From the NCBI GenBank assembly GCA_041628225.1, contig JBFKPQ010000035.1:1-19861 (forward strand): 19,861 nt of DNA, in the 5' to 3' direction. The position numbers were made by a program, and so were the translations under genes. The notes beneath the pieces are model-generated. The model ran no database searches and was not told the origin of the DNA. It worked only from the letters and a program-made list of their open reading frames with translations. This stretch comes from JBFKPQ01 sp041628225. Lineage in GTDB: Bacteria; Actinomycetota; Acidimicrobiia; Spongiisociales; JAENVV01. Below, one piece after another: positions 13,379 through 19,861 of this stretch; the first letter of the stretch is position 1, and each line of letters opens with the position of its first letter.

Positions 13379-13985
13379 GCGTGATCAGCAGGACACCGGC
13401 CACGATTCCCACCAGATACCAGCTGACCGGCCCATCGCCCAACCTGATTCGCCACGGTTCCACCGCGAGTCGGACGGCGGCGGTGCCCGCCAGCGCCAGG
13501 CCGCCTCTCGCCCTGAGGGGAACCCGGCTCGTCATCCAGGCGATGCCCGCGAGGCCGAGCGCCGCGTAGAGGCCGACCGGATGGCGCCCGTCGATCGACC
13601 AGGGCAGCGCCGTCGGGGTTCCGGTGCAGGATGCCCGGACAAGGCACCCCGCCTCCCAGCCGGCTAGAGCCGCGACGGCTGGAACGGCGACCAGGTCGAC
13701 CTGGCCGAGGTCGCGGCGCGTTCGCCACGCCAGCCAGCCGAGTGCGGCGGTCGCCGCCCATCCCGTATCGACACCGCCTCGCACGAGAGGGATGAGGCCC
13801 GGACTGGTGAGAGGATTGGTGCCGCCGAGGATCATGGCCGTCAGCCGGCCGACGGCGAGACCGATGAGCGCGGAGCCCAGCAGCAGATCGGCGCGCTCCC
13901 GCCGCTCGTCCGCCGGCGCGGCCCGCAGCGCCAGCCAGGCGCCCGCCAGCGCGAAGGCCGCCGCGCCCAGGAGGGTGAATTCCAT
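13287..13985 (-). CDS. Prolipoprotein diacylglyceryl transferase (Lgt)-family membrane protein
   Basis: A 232-residue polytopic membrane protein with Lgt-family landmarks. A-G-C-L-V-R-A-S-C-T-G-T-P-T-x-L-P-W (112-129) matches the position of the Lgt signature (G-R-I-G-N-F...G-x-P-T-x-L-P-W), H-P-V-G-L-Y (135-140) matches H-P-T-Q-L-Y, and R172-x-x-x-E176-x-x-R179 matches the C-terminal R-x-x-x-E-F-x-R. The signature itself lacks the usual N-x-x-N/E residues, so this is an Lgt-like paralogue rather than an obvious housekeeping Lgt. Lgt attaches diacylglycerol to the lipobox Cys of lipoproteins. It directly follows a TlpA-type lipoprotein gene (TGATG junction), suggesting a matched pair. Its last 30 codons, basic and Pro-rich, overlap the opposite coiled-coil gene. 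Confidence 0.75.
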   Translation of the reverse strand: MEFTLLGAAAFALAGAWLALRAAPADERRERADLLLGSALIGLAVGRLTAMILGGTNPLTSPGLIPLVRGGVDTGWAATAALGWLAWRTRRDLGQVDLVAVPAVAALAGWEAGCLVRASCTGTPTALPWSIDGRHPVGLYAALGLAGIAWMTSRVPLRARGGLALAGTAAVRLAVEPWRIRLGDGPVSWYLVGIVAGVLLITLTRRRRLAAANPHTGSSVATPQRPDPPTPT

Positions 13986-14455
13986 CAGCGGGTCAGCTCG
14001 TCGATGCCCAGGGCCAGGGTTCGCTCGTCGATGATGCCGATGTGGGTGCTCACGACCGCGCCGCCCGGGGCGATGAAGTACGTCAGCGGCACACCCGCCC
14101 CACCGAGCGACGCGGGGACGGCCTGGTCTCGATCGAAGTAGTGCTCGAACGCCAGGTCGTACTCGGCGATGAACGCCTTGGCGCCCGCCTGGCTGTCCCG
14201 TACGTCGATGCCGATGAACCGGACCTCGTCACCGAACGTGGCGGCCGCCTCGGCGAGGAGCGGCGCCTCGCTCCGGCATGGCCCGCACCACGACGCCCAC
14301 ACGTTGACGACCATGGGGAGGTCGGAGGTCGCCACCAACTGCTCGAAGTGTGCCGCGTCGGTCACCGGTAGATCCGGCAGCGCGGCGACCTCGGGTGGAG
14401 CTGCGGAGCCGCAGGCGGCGATCAGCACCAGGCTGGCGATCCATCGTCGGTACAT
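13985..14455 (-). CDS. TlpA/ResA-like thioredoxin lipoprotein
   Basis: With the ATG at 14453-14455 the product has 156 residues. It has a short signal peptide with lipobox L-I-A-A-C (C15), then a thioredoxin fold with W-A-S-W-C-G-P-C (C57, C60), and the cis-Pro loop G-V-P-L-T-Y-F (P123). It is a second extracytoplasmic thiol-redox protein of the window, distinct from the CcmG-like one: lipid-anchored rather than TM-anchored, and with C-G-P-C instead of C-L-P-C. It could serve cytochrome c maturation, general thiol reduction or an unknown target. An in-frame ATG three codons upstream (14462-14464) is possible; I prefer 14455 because an extended -10 motif (TGC-GAGAAT) ends 7 nt before it. The stop and the Lgt-like start share one base (TGATG). 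Confidence 0.9.
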   Translation of the reverse strand: MYRRWIASLVLIAACGSAAPPEVAALPDLPVTDAAHFEQLVATSDLPMVVNVWASWCGPCRSEAPLLAEAAATFGDEVRFIGIDVRDSQAGAKAFIAEYDLAFEHYFDRDQAVPASLGGAGVPLTYFIAPGGAVVSTHIGIIDERTLALGIDELTR

Positions 14456-14462
14456 GGGTTGC

Positions 14463-14468
14463 ATTCTC
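14463..14468 (-). promoter_or_regulatory. Putative extended -10 element of the TlpA-like gene
   Basis: GAGAAT on the minus strand, preceded directly by TGC (extended -10 TGN), ends 7 nt before the ATG at 14455. It shares a 70-bp divergent interval with the glgC promoter. Confidence 0.4.
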
Positions 14469-14513
14469 GCAAACCCGGTACACAACGCCACCTTCCGGGA
14501 CGGAATGTGTGGC

Positions 14514-14519
14514 TAGGTT
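14514..14519 (+). promoter_or_regulatory. Putative -10 element of glgC
   Basis: TAGGTT lies exactly 6 nt before the ATG at 14526, so the first transcribed base would be the A of the start codon. The short gap offers no ribosome site. No convincing -35 hexamer was seen. Confidence 0.45.
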
Positions 14520-14525
14520 GGGCGC

Positions 14526-15758
14526 ATGCGGTCACGTCCTCGAATCATGACGATGGTCCTCGCCGGCGGCGAGGGCAAACGCCTCTTTCCCCTGACGCGC
14601 AGCCGGGCGAAGCCGGCGGTGCCTGTCGGTGGCCACTACCGGCTCATCGATTTCGTCCTGTCGAATCTGGTCAACGCTCGCCTCACGCGGATCGCAGTGC
14701 TCACGCAGTACAAGAGCCACAGCCTCGACCGGCATCTCAGCCAGACCTGGCGCCTGTCCGCCACGCTCGGCAACTACGTGACGCCGGTCCCCGCTCAGAT
14801 GCGCCGCGGACCGCACTGGTACTCGGGTTCGGCCGATGCCATCTATCAGAACTTGAACATCCTCGACGACGAGGAACCGGACCTGGTGATCGTGTTCGGC
14901 GCCGACCACATCTACCGGATGGATCCGGAACAGATGATCGACCAGCACCTCGAGTCGGGAGCCGGTGTCACCGTGGCCGGCATCCGGGTGCCGATCGCGG
15001 AGGCATCGGCGTTCGGCATCATCGACGCAGCCGACTCGGGTCTCATTCGCGAGTTCGTCGAGAAGCCCGCCGATCCGCCGTCGACGGCCGACGACCCCAA
15101 CGCCGCCTTTGCATCGATGGGCAACTACATCTTCTCGACCGAGGCCTTGCGTGAGGCGATCCTGGCCGACGCCGAACGCGACGATTCCCGCCACGACATG
15201 GGCGGCAACATCATCCCGGCGCTCGTCGAGCGCGACCTGGCCTATGTCTACGACTTCGCCGACAACGTCGTGCCCGGCCAGTCCGAGCGTGAACGGGGTT
15301 ACTGGCGCGACGTGGGAACGCTCGACGCCTACTACGAGGCGTCGATGGATCTCGTGTCGGTCGACCCGCTACTGGACCTGTACAACGAGGAATGGCCGAT
15401 CCTGACCTGGCACTTCCCGCATCCGCCCGCCAAGTTCATCCTCGACGAAGAGAACCGGCGGGGCATGGCGGTGAACTCGCTCATCAGCGGGGGTGCGATC
15501 ATTTCCGGTGGCCAAGTACGTGGGTCGGTGGTTTCGCCCGGTGTGCGCGTCGATTCGCATGCCCAGGTGCACGATTCGATCATCTTCGAGGGTGTCGTGG
15601 TCGGTCCCGGAGCGGTGGTCAAGCGGGCCATCATCGACAAGAACGTCAAGATCCCGGAGGGCTTCGAGGTCGGTGTCGACCTCGACAAGGACCGAGAGCG
15701 GTTCACCGTGTCGGATGGGGGTATCGTCGTGATCGGAAAGAACGAGCGGCTGGTATGA
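14526..15758 (+). CDS. glgC: Glucose-1-phosphate adenylyltransferase
   Basis: A 410-residue ADP-glucose pyrophosphorylase: ATP plus glucose-1-phosphate gives ADP-glucose and pyrophosphate, the committed step of glycogen (and maltose-1-phosphate route) synthesis. The N-terminal nucleotidyltransferase domain starts with V-L-A-G-G-E-G-K-R-L-F-P-L-T and R-A-K-P-A-V-P-V-G-G-x-Y-R-L-I-D-F. It continues with Q-Y-K-S-H-S-L-D-R-H, N-Y-V-T-P-V-P-A-Q, W-Y-x-G-S-A-D-A-I-Y, F-G-A-D-H-I-Y-R-M-D and E-F-V-E-K-P. The C-terminal part (from about 320) is a left-handed beta helix with hexapeptide-like repeats (G-A-I-I-S-G-G, V-V-S-P-G-V-R-V, I-I-D-K-N-V-K-I-P). Sequence style is actinobacterial. It is translationally coupled (ATGA) to the AhpD-like gene. 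No other glycogen gene lies in the window. Confidence 0.97.
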   Translation: MRSRPRIMTMVLAGGEGKRLFPLTRSRAKPAVPVGGHYRLIDFVLSNLVNARLTRIAVLTQYKSHSLDRHLSQTWRLSATLGNYVTPVPAQMRRGPHWYSGSADAIYQNLNILDDEEPDLVIVFGADHIYRMDPEQMIDQHLESGAGVTVAGIRVPIAEASAFGIIDAADSGLIREFVEKPADPPSTADDPNAAFASMGNYIFSTEALREAILADAERDDSRHDMGGNIIPALVERDLAYVYDFADNVVPGQSERERGYWRDVGTLDAYYEASMDLVSVDPLLDLYNEEWPILTWHFPHPPAKFILDEENRRGMAVNSLISGGAIISGGQVRGSVVSPGVRVDSHAQVHDSIIFEGVVVGPGAVVKRAIIDKNVKIPEGFEVGVDLDKDRERFTVSDGGIVVIGKNERLV

Positions 15759-16324
15759 CCGACGGGCCGGTGTCGCGTTTTCCCGTCCCGGACCTGGCCG
15801 ACCTCCCGGAGGATCTCCGCGACCGGATCGCCGCCGTGTCGGAACGGACCGGTTTCGTGCCCAACGTGTTCTTGGCGCTGGCCCACCGACCCGACGAGCT
15901 GCGGGCGTTCTGGGACTACCACGACGCCCTCATGGAAAAAGAGTCCGGGCTGACGAAGGCCGAGCGGGAGATGATCGTCGTGGTGACGAGCGCCTCCAAC
16001 GAGTGCCTGTATTGCGTGGTCGCCCACGGAGCCATCCTGCGCATCCGCGCCAAGGATCCGTTGATCGCCGATCGGATCGCCACCAACTACCGCAAGGCGC
16101 CGATCAGCGAGCGCCAGCGCGCCATGCTCGATTTCGCCATGCTCGTCGCGCACGACTCGGCAGCCGTCTCCGACGTCGACTTCGAGGACCTGCGGGCACA
16201 CGGCTTCACCGATGACGACATCTGGGACATCGGGGCGGTGACGGCCTTGTTCGCTCTCTCCAACCGCATGGCGAATCTCACGTCCATGCAGCCCAACGTC
16301 GAGTTCTATTCGCTAGGTCGCTGA
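15755..16324 (+). CDS. AhpD-like peroxidase-related enzyme (carboxymuconolactone decarboxylase family)
   Basis: A 189-residue all-helical protein of the carboxymuconolactone decarboxylase/AhpD superfamily. The redox centre is E83-C84-L-Y-C87-V-V-A-H91, the E-C-x-x-C-x-x-x-H motif of AhpD and the 'uncharacterized peroxidase-related' group. Flanking parts also fit that group: F-V-P-N-V-F near residue 34-39, L-T-x-A-E-R-E-M-I and a conserved C-terminal Y-S. Such proteins reduce peroxides or serve as thiol partners in antioxidant chains; the physiological substrate is unknown. The ATG at 15755 overlaps the glgC stop by 4 bp; the frame is open further upstream only inside glgC. The 3' end overlaps the convergent hydrolase gene by 19 bp. 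Confidence 0.9.
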   Translation: MTDGPVSRFPVPDLADLPEDLRDRIAAVSERTGFVPNVFLALAHRPDELRAFWDYHDALMEKESGLTKAEREMIVVVTSASNECLYCVVAHGAILRIRAKDPLIADRIATNYRKAPISERQRAMLDFAMLVAHDSAAVSDVDFEDLRAHGFTDDDIWDIGAVTALFALSNRMANLTSMQPNVEFYSLGR

Positions 16325-17220
16325 GCGAACTCCACGATCAGATCGGCGACCTCGGGGAAGAGGTCCGGGTCGATGATGGTCGTGTGGGAGGCGTCGCGCA
16401 CGGCTCGCAGCGACACCGATTCACCGTTGGCGCGCAAGAAATCGGCGTAGTCGACGGCGACGCCGGGCGGCACCTCCTGATCGGCGGTCGCGTAGACGAC
16501 GAGGGCGGCGTCGGTCGAACGCTCTTGGAGATACGGATCGACGGAATCCCACAACTCCGGCCGAGCCTCGCGATCACCACCGAAGAAGGCCCCCATGGCG
16601 TCGCCCGCCACCGACTCCAGCTGGTCGAGGTCGAAGCTGCCGGCCAGAGCCGCCCAACCGGCCGGCTGGGCATCGGGTGCCGGGCAGTCGGGGCTGGCGA
16701 ATCGATCCGCGGTGTGGGCGGCGATCGTCGCCGCCAGGCCGCCGAACGAGTAGCCGACGACGATGACCCGATCGGGGTCGCCGCCGAGGCCGGCGGCCGT
16801 ATGGGTCGCGACCGAGACCATGCAGTGAGCGGCCACGAACGGACCCGGATACAAGCCGCCATGGGCGGGCGGGAGATACTCCGTGTTGAAGACCGCCAGG
16901 TTGTGCCCGGCGAGCGCGACGGCGAGCGGCTCGAGGGTCTCCTTCCCGGCGGAGCCTGCGCCGTGGAGGAGGACCACGACGGGGAGCGCTTCGACCAGCG
17001 TGGGCTCATCGGGGAGCCACACGTCGTAAGTGATACTCCCCACGAGTCGCTCGTCGCGCACGGCCAGCACCGGCGTCGCCGGCTCGACGGCGGTCGTGAC
17101 CGCGGTCACGGGCTGTGGCACCGTGGACGCGGTCCTCGGCGCGGGCGGCAGGCCATCGGGAGCGGGCTGGCGGATGCAGGCGGTCAGCACGAGGACGGTG
17201 AGGAAGGCGACCCGCAGCAC
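16306..17220 (-). CDS. Alpha/beta-hydrolase lipoprotein
   Basis: A 304-residue exported hydrolase. The signal peptide ends in lipobox V-L-T-A-C (C15); a Pro/Thr/Val-rich linker (about 16-50) leads to an alpha/beta-hydrolase domain with oxyanion region V-V-L-L-H-G-A-G-S (82-90), nucleophile elbow G-Y-S-F-G-G (S158), acid D247 (A-T-A-D-Q-E-V-P-P) and H279 (D-A-S-H-T-T). The complete triad predicts an esterase, lipase or related activity on the outer face of the membrane; the layout is like the dienelactone-hydrolase/PET-hydrolase-like group, but the substrate is unknown. The start is the GTG at 17218-17220, six nt after a TACACT -10 element; it lies 18 bp after the CtpE-like gene on the same strand. 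The 3' end overlaps the convergent AhpD-like gene by 19 bp. Confidence 0.88.
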   Translation of the reverse strand: MLRVAFLTVLVLTACIRQPAPDGLPPAPRTASTVPQPVTAVTTAVEPATPVLAVRDERLVGSITYDVWLPDEPTLVEALPVVVLLHGAGSAGKETLEPLAVALAGHNLAVFNTEYLPPAHGGLYPGPFVAAHCMVSVATHTAAGLGGDPDRVIVVGYSFGGLAATIAAHTADRFASPDCPAPDAQPAGWAALAGSFDLDQLESVAGDAMGAFFGGDREARPELWDSVDPYLQERSTDAALVVYATADQEVPPGVAVDYADFLRANGESVSLRAVRDASHTTIIDPDLFPEVADLIVEFAQRPSE

Positions 17221-17226
17221 CTGGCG

Positions 17227-17232
17227 AGTGTA
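17227..17232 (-). promoter_or_regulatory. Putative -10 element of the hydrolase lipoprotein gene
   Basis: TACACT on the minus strand sits in the 18-bp gap after the ATPase gene and ends exactly 6 nt (CGCCAG) before the GTG at 17220. This predicts a leaderless GTG-started mRNA. The same hexamer precedes ccmA. The -35 side lies inside the ATPase gene and is weak. Confidence 0.5.
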
Positions 17233-17238
17233 GGGCGG

Positions 17239-19671
17239 TCAGGGTTCGGGGTGCTCGGCGACGTCGCGCGCCGGTTCGTCGGTCAGATCGATCGTCCGGC
17301 TCAAGCCCGACACGACGCTCCGAACGGACTCGGTGATCGATTCGGTCAGGGAATCCGTCTGCCGGATCCAGCCGATGGCACGCAGAGCGAAGAACATGAG
17401 CGTGCCGGTCATGGCCACGATCCCGACGGCCGCCAGCACCACCACAGCGCGCGGGAGAGGGAGGAGGTAGAACTCGCGGAGCCCGGTGCTGATCAGGCTC
17501 GAGCCGAACATCCCAGCCATGCCGAAGACGAGCCAGCGCCGTTCCGTAGTGAGCGGCCTGCTCACGACGACGAGCGCGAACAGCCCGACGCAGAACAGTA
17601 CGAGCGTGGCCGTCGCCCGGGCTGCCTCCAACGAAGCCGACTCGGACAGCGCCAATCCGTAGGCGGCGAAGGTGGCGGCGGCGGCGAGGAGTCCGGTCGG
17701 TATCGCGAACTTCCAGACCCGTCGCAAGAACCCGCGTTCGGATCGCGAGGCGGTGGGTTCGAGAGCCAGGAAGAAACCGGGGATGCCGATCGTCAGCGAT
17801 CCGACCAGGGTGAGGTGGCGCGGCAGGAATGGAAAGGCGGATTGTGTGACGGCGGCGGCGACGGCCAGGATCACGGCGTAGACGGTCTTGGTCAGGAACA
17901 GGTTGGCTACGCGCTCGATGTTGGCGATCACGCGGCGCCCCTCGGCGACGACCTGGGGGAGGACGGCGAACGAGCCGTCGAGCAGCACGAGTTGGGAGAC
18001 CGCCCGCGACGCGGCCGAGCCGGACCCCATCGCGATGCCGATGTCGGCGTCTTTGAGTGCCAGGACGTCGTTGACGCCATCGCCGGTCATCGCCACCACG
18101 CGTCCGTTCGCCTGCATGGCTGCGATGAGGTTTCGCTTGTCGTGCGGGCTGACCCTGCCGAACACCGAATGCCGCTCCACGAGTTCGGCCAGCGCGGCCC
18201 CATCGGAAGGCAGGTCGCTTCCGTCGATCGGATCGACCGATCCGGCGATCCCGGCCGAGGCGGCCACCGCGGCCACCGTGGCGGGGTGGTCACCCGAGAT
18301 CACCTTCACGTCGACTCCCTGCGAACGGAAGAAGTCGAGCGTGGCAGCTGCGTCGGAACGGAGGCGGTCTCCCAGCACCACGAGTGCCATGGGGCGCCGT
18401 TGTGCGGGCAGGTCTCCGAGTTCGGCCGTGTCGGAGGTAGCCAGCAACACGACGCGGTGGCCGCGGTCCATGAGCCGGCGCACGCGTTCGCCGACCTCGG
18501 CGTCGCCGGGCGCCAGCACGTCGGGAGCGCCCAGCAGCCACGTCCCGTGGTCGGCGAACCGTGCTCCGCTCCAGCGGCGCTGTGACGAGAACGGCACGTG
18601 ATCGAGCAGCCGCCATCCCGGGTCGGCGGCCGAGTCGGCGATGAGACGGGCCGTGGCGTTCGGGCTCGAATCGGACCGCGCCAACGCACCGAGAGCGGAG
18701 GGGACGAGGTCGGACTCGATCAGGTACTCGACGCCGATGAGGCGGAGGTGCCCCTCTGTCAGGGTGCCGGTCTTGTCGATGCACACCGTGTCGACGCGCG
18801 CCAGGGCCTCGACGGCGGGCAGCTCCTGTACGAGTGCCTGGCGGCGTCCGAGGCGAACCACGGCGACCGCGAACGCCACCGACGTCAGGAGGACGAGACC
18901 CTGGGGGATCATGGCGACCAGCCCTGCCACCGCGCCGCGGGCCGCCTCGCCGAAACCCTGACCCATCTGACCGACGATCAAGACGAGGCTGATCGGGATG
19001 AGTCCCCATCCGATCACCGTCAACAGCGTGTCGATCCCGTTCCGGAGCTCGGATTCGACGAGGGTGAAACGTTTCGCTTCGGCGGCCAGGCGCGGAGCGT
19101 AGGCGTCGGCGCCGACCCGTTCGGCGACCATGAGGGCGGAGCCGGCCACGACGAACGAACCCGACCGGCAGGCGGCGCCTTCGGGCTTGGGAACCGGGTC
19201 GGCCTCGCCGGTGAGCAGCGACTCATCCACCTCGAGTTCGTTCGAGTCGACGATCCGCCCGTCGACGATGACCTGATCGCCTGCCGACAGCTCGACGATG
19301 TCGTCGACGACGACGCTCTCGACGTCGATCGAGAGCCACTGACCGTCCCTCAGGACGACCGCGCGCGGTGCTTCGATGACCCGGAGACGGTCGAGCGTCG
19401 CCTTGGCGCGGAGCTCCTGGATGATGCCGATGGCGGCATTCACGACCATGACGATGCCGAACAGGGCGTCCTGGAACGGCGCGACGAACAGGATGACCGC
19501 CAGGAGTACGGAAATGATGAGATTGAACCGCGTGAGCAGGTTGGCGCGAAGAATGTCGGCCGTGGTTCTGCTCGGGCCGCGCGGCAGACGGTTGACCTGG
19601 CCGGCCGCCACCCGTTCGGCGACGTCCGCGCTGGTCAGGCCTACGGTGGGGGCAGAAGTCGATTGCACCAT
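17239..19671 (-). CDS. CtpE-like P-type cation-transporting ATPase
   Basis: An 810-residue P-type ATPase close in layout to mycobacterial CtpE (HAD-IC family, proposed to move calcium). Order: cytoplasmic N-terminus with L-T-R-F-N (46-50), TM1-2 (about 50-85), actuator domain with L-L-T-G-E-A-D (152-158, TGEA in place of TGES), TM3-4 with M-I-P-Q-G-L-V-L-L-T-S (about 254-264), phosphorylation motif D299-K-T-G-T-L-T, nucleotide domain with S-G-D-H-P-A-T-V, the hinge T-G-D-G-V-N-D and about six C-terminal TMs. In the TM4 P-x-G-L motif Gln stands where calcium pumps carry Glu. No N-terminal heavy-metal domain or CPC motif is present, so it is not a copper/zinc pump. Ion specificity and direction are not shown by sequence. 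A -10-like TAGCGT ends 12 nt before the ATG. Confidence 0.93.
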   Translation of the reverse strand: MVQSTSAPTVGLTSADVAERVAAGQVNRLPRGPSRTTADILRANLLTRFNLIISVLLAVILFVAPFQDALFGIVMVVNAAIGIIQELRAKATLDRLRVIEAPRAVVLRDGQWLSIDVESVVVDDIVELSAGDQVIVDGRIVDSNELEVDESLLTGEADPVPKPEGAACRSGSFVVAGSALMVAERVGADAYAPRLAAEAKRFTLVESELRNGIDTLLTVIGWGLIPISLVLIVGQMGQGFGEAARGAVAGLVAMIPQGLVLLTSVAFAVAVVRLGRRQALVQELPAVEALARVDTVCIDKTGTLTEGHLRLIGVEYLIESDLVPSALGALARSDSSPNATARLIADSAADPGWRLLDHVPFSSQRRWSGARFADHGTWLLGAPDVLAPGDAEVGERVRRLMDRGHRVVLLATSDTAELGDLPAQRRPMALVVLGDRLRSDAAATLDFFRSQGVDVKVISGDHPATVAAVAASAGIAGSVDPIDGSDLPSDGAALAELVERHSVFGRVSPHDKRNLIAAMQANGRVVAMTGDGVNDVLALKDADIGIAMGSGSAASRAVSQLVLLDGSFAVLPQVVAEGRRVIANIERVANLFLTKTVYAVILAVAAAVTQSAFPFLPRHLTLVGSLTIGIPGFFLALEPTASRSERGFLRRVWKFAIPTGLLAAAATFAAYGLALSESASLEAARATATLVLFCVGLFALVVVSRPLTTERRWLVFGMAGMFGSSLISTGLREFYLLPLPRAVVVLAAVGIVAMTGTLMFFALRAIGWIRQTDSLTESITESVRSVVSGLSRTIDLTDEPARDVAEHPEP

Positions 19672-19714
19672 CGGGCGCCGCCCACGCTAGCTGAGCCCAG
19701 CTGCTTTCCGTGGC
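19672..19714. other. Short intergenic interval upstream of the ATPase
   Basis: Forty-three bases between the ATPase start and the reductase stop. It contains a small hairpin, AGCTG-AGCC-CAGCT (19689-19702, 5-bp stem), possibly a weak terminator of the reductase gene, and TAGCGT on the minus strand (19684-19689) as a possible -10 element for the ATPase. Confidence 0.35.
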
Positions 19715-19861
19715 TCAGTCGAAGACCGCTCCGTGCTCGTCGCGGTAGGCCTCGAGGAACCGCAGCCAGATCTCGCTGAGCGTCGGGAACGCCGGCGTGG
19801 CGTGCCACAGCACCGACAGCGGCACCTCGCCGACGATGGCGATCGTGGCCGCATGGAGCAG
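19715..19861 (-). CDS. C-terminal end of a pyridine nucleotide-disulfide oxidoreductase, cut by right edge
   Basis: Only the last 48 residues are inside the window. They read L-L-H-A-A-T-I-A-I-V-G-E-V-P-L-S-V-L, W-H-A-T-P-A-F-P-T-L-S-E-I-W and a short tail ending V-F-D. The pattern P-T-L-S-E near the end is that of the dimerisation domain of dihydrolipoamide dehydrogenase, mercuric reductase and glutathione reductase relatives. The usual His-Pro before T-L-S-E, whose His acts in catalysis across the dimer, is Phe-Pro here, so this may belong to a branch lacking the disulfide-type mechanism (for example a reductase of other substrates). The exact enzyme cannot be named from this fragment. Confidence 0.75.
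   Translation of the reverse strand: MLHAATIAIVGEVPLSVLWHATPAFPTLSEIWLRFLEAYRDEHGAVFD

Noticed and set aside
16384..18585. A 733-codon open frame on the plus strand
   Set aside because: Antisense to the hydrolase and the P-type ATPase, both with clear motifs; composition is low-complexity charged residues.
1..19861. CRISPR array, insertion sequence, prophage, tRNA or rRNA
   Set aside because: Scanning both strands by eye gave no regularly spaced repeats, transposase or integrase motifs, or tRNA-like cloverleaf; all gaps are under 225 bp.

Overview
This is a GC-rich, gene-dense bacterial window with almost no non-coding sequence. Gene types point to Actinomycetota: a GlgC of actinobacterial type, a CtpE-like P-type ATPase, a DesA-type soluble acyl-ACP desaturase, many GTG starts and several apparent leaderless promoters. 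A complete System I cytochrome c maturation (Ccm) operon is not what mycobacteria or streptomycetes carry, so a deeper lineage such as Acidimicrobiia is my best guess. That placement is inference, not proof.

Left part (1-7694, minus strand): one long operon reading right to left, ccmA-ccmB-ccmC-ccmD-ccmE-ccmF-ccmH, a CcmI-like TPR protein, a CcmG/TlpA-type thioredoxin, and a winged-helix (HTH_42) protein. Each junction overlaps by 4 or 8 bp, except ccmD/ccmE (2 bp gap). It should encode the whole route for exporting haem, chaperoning it, reducing apocytochrome and attaching haem. The 38-residue ccmD is easily missed. A lipoprotein gene cut by the left edge follows after about 30 bp.

Middle (7758-10247): a small secreted protein of unknown role is followed by a perfect 13-bp hairpin. 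It is divergent from an OmpR-type response regulator and its four-TM histidine kinase. Then (10248-12521, minus) come a PqqB-like metallo-beta-lactamase-fold protein, a soluble acyl-ACP desaturase and a UPF0316 membrane protein, in that order of transcription.

Right part: an unrecognised membrane-anchored coiled-coil protein (12584-13378, plus) converges on and overlaps by 92 bp a two-gene unit, a TlpA-like lipoprotein plus an Lgt-family membrane protein. Divergent from that unit is glgC, translationally coupled to an AhpD-like peroxidase-related gene. Next, on the minus strand, are an alpha/beta-hydrolase lipoprotein, a CtpE-like cation ATPase and, at the right edge, the C-terminal end of a flavin disulfide reductase.

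The most general signal is architectural: at six or seven transcription units a -10-like hexamer ends 6-8 nt before the chosen start codon, the layout of leaderless mRNAs. I found no tRNA, rRNA, CRISPR, insertion sequence or phage gene. No stretch longer than 225 bp lacks a gene.
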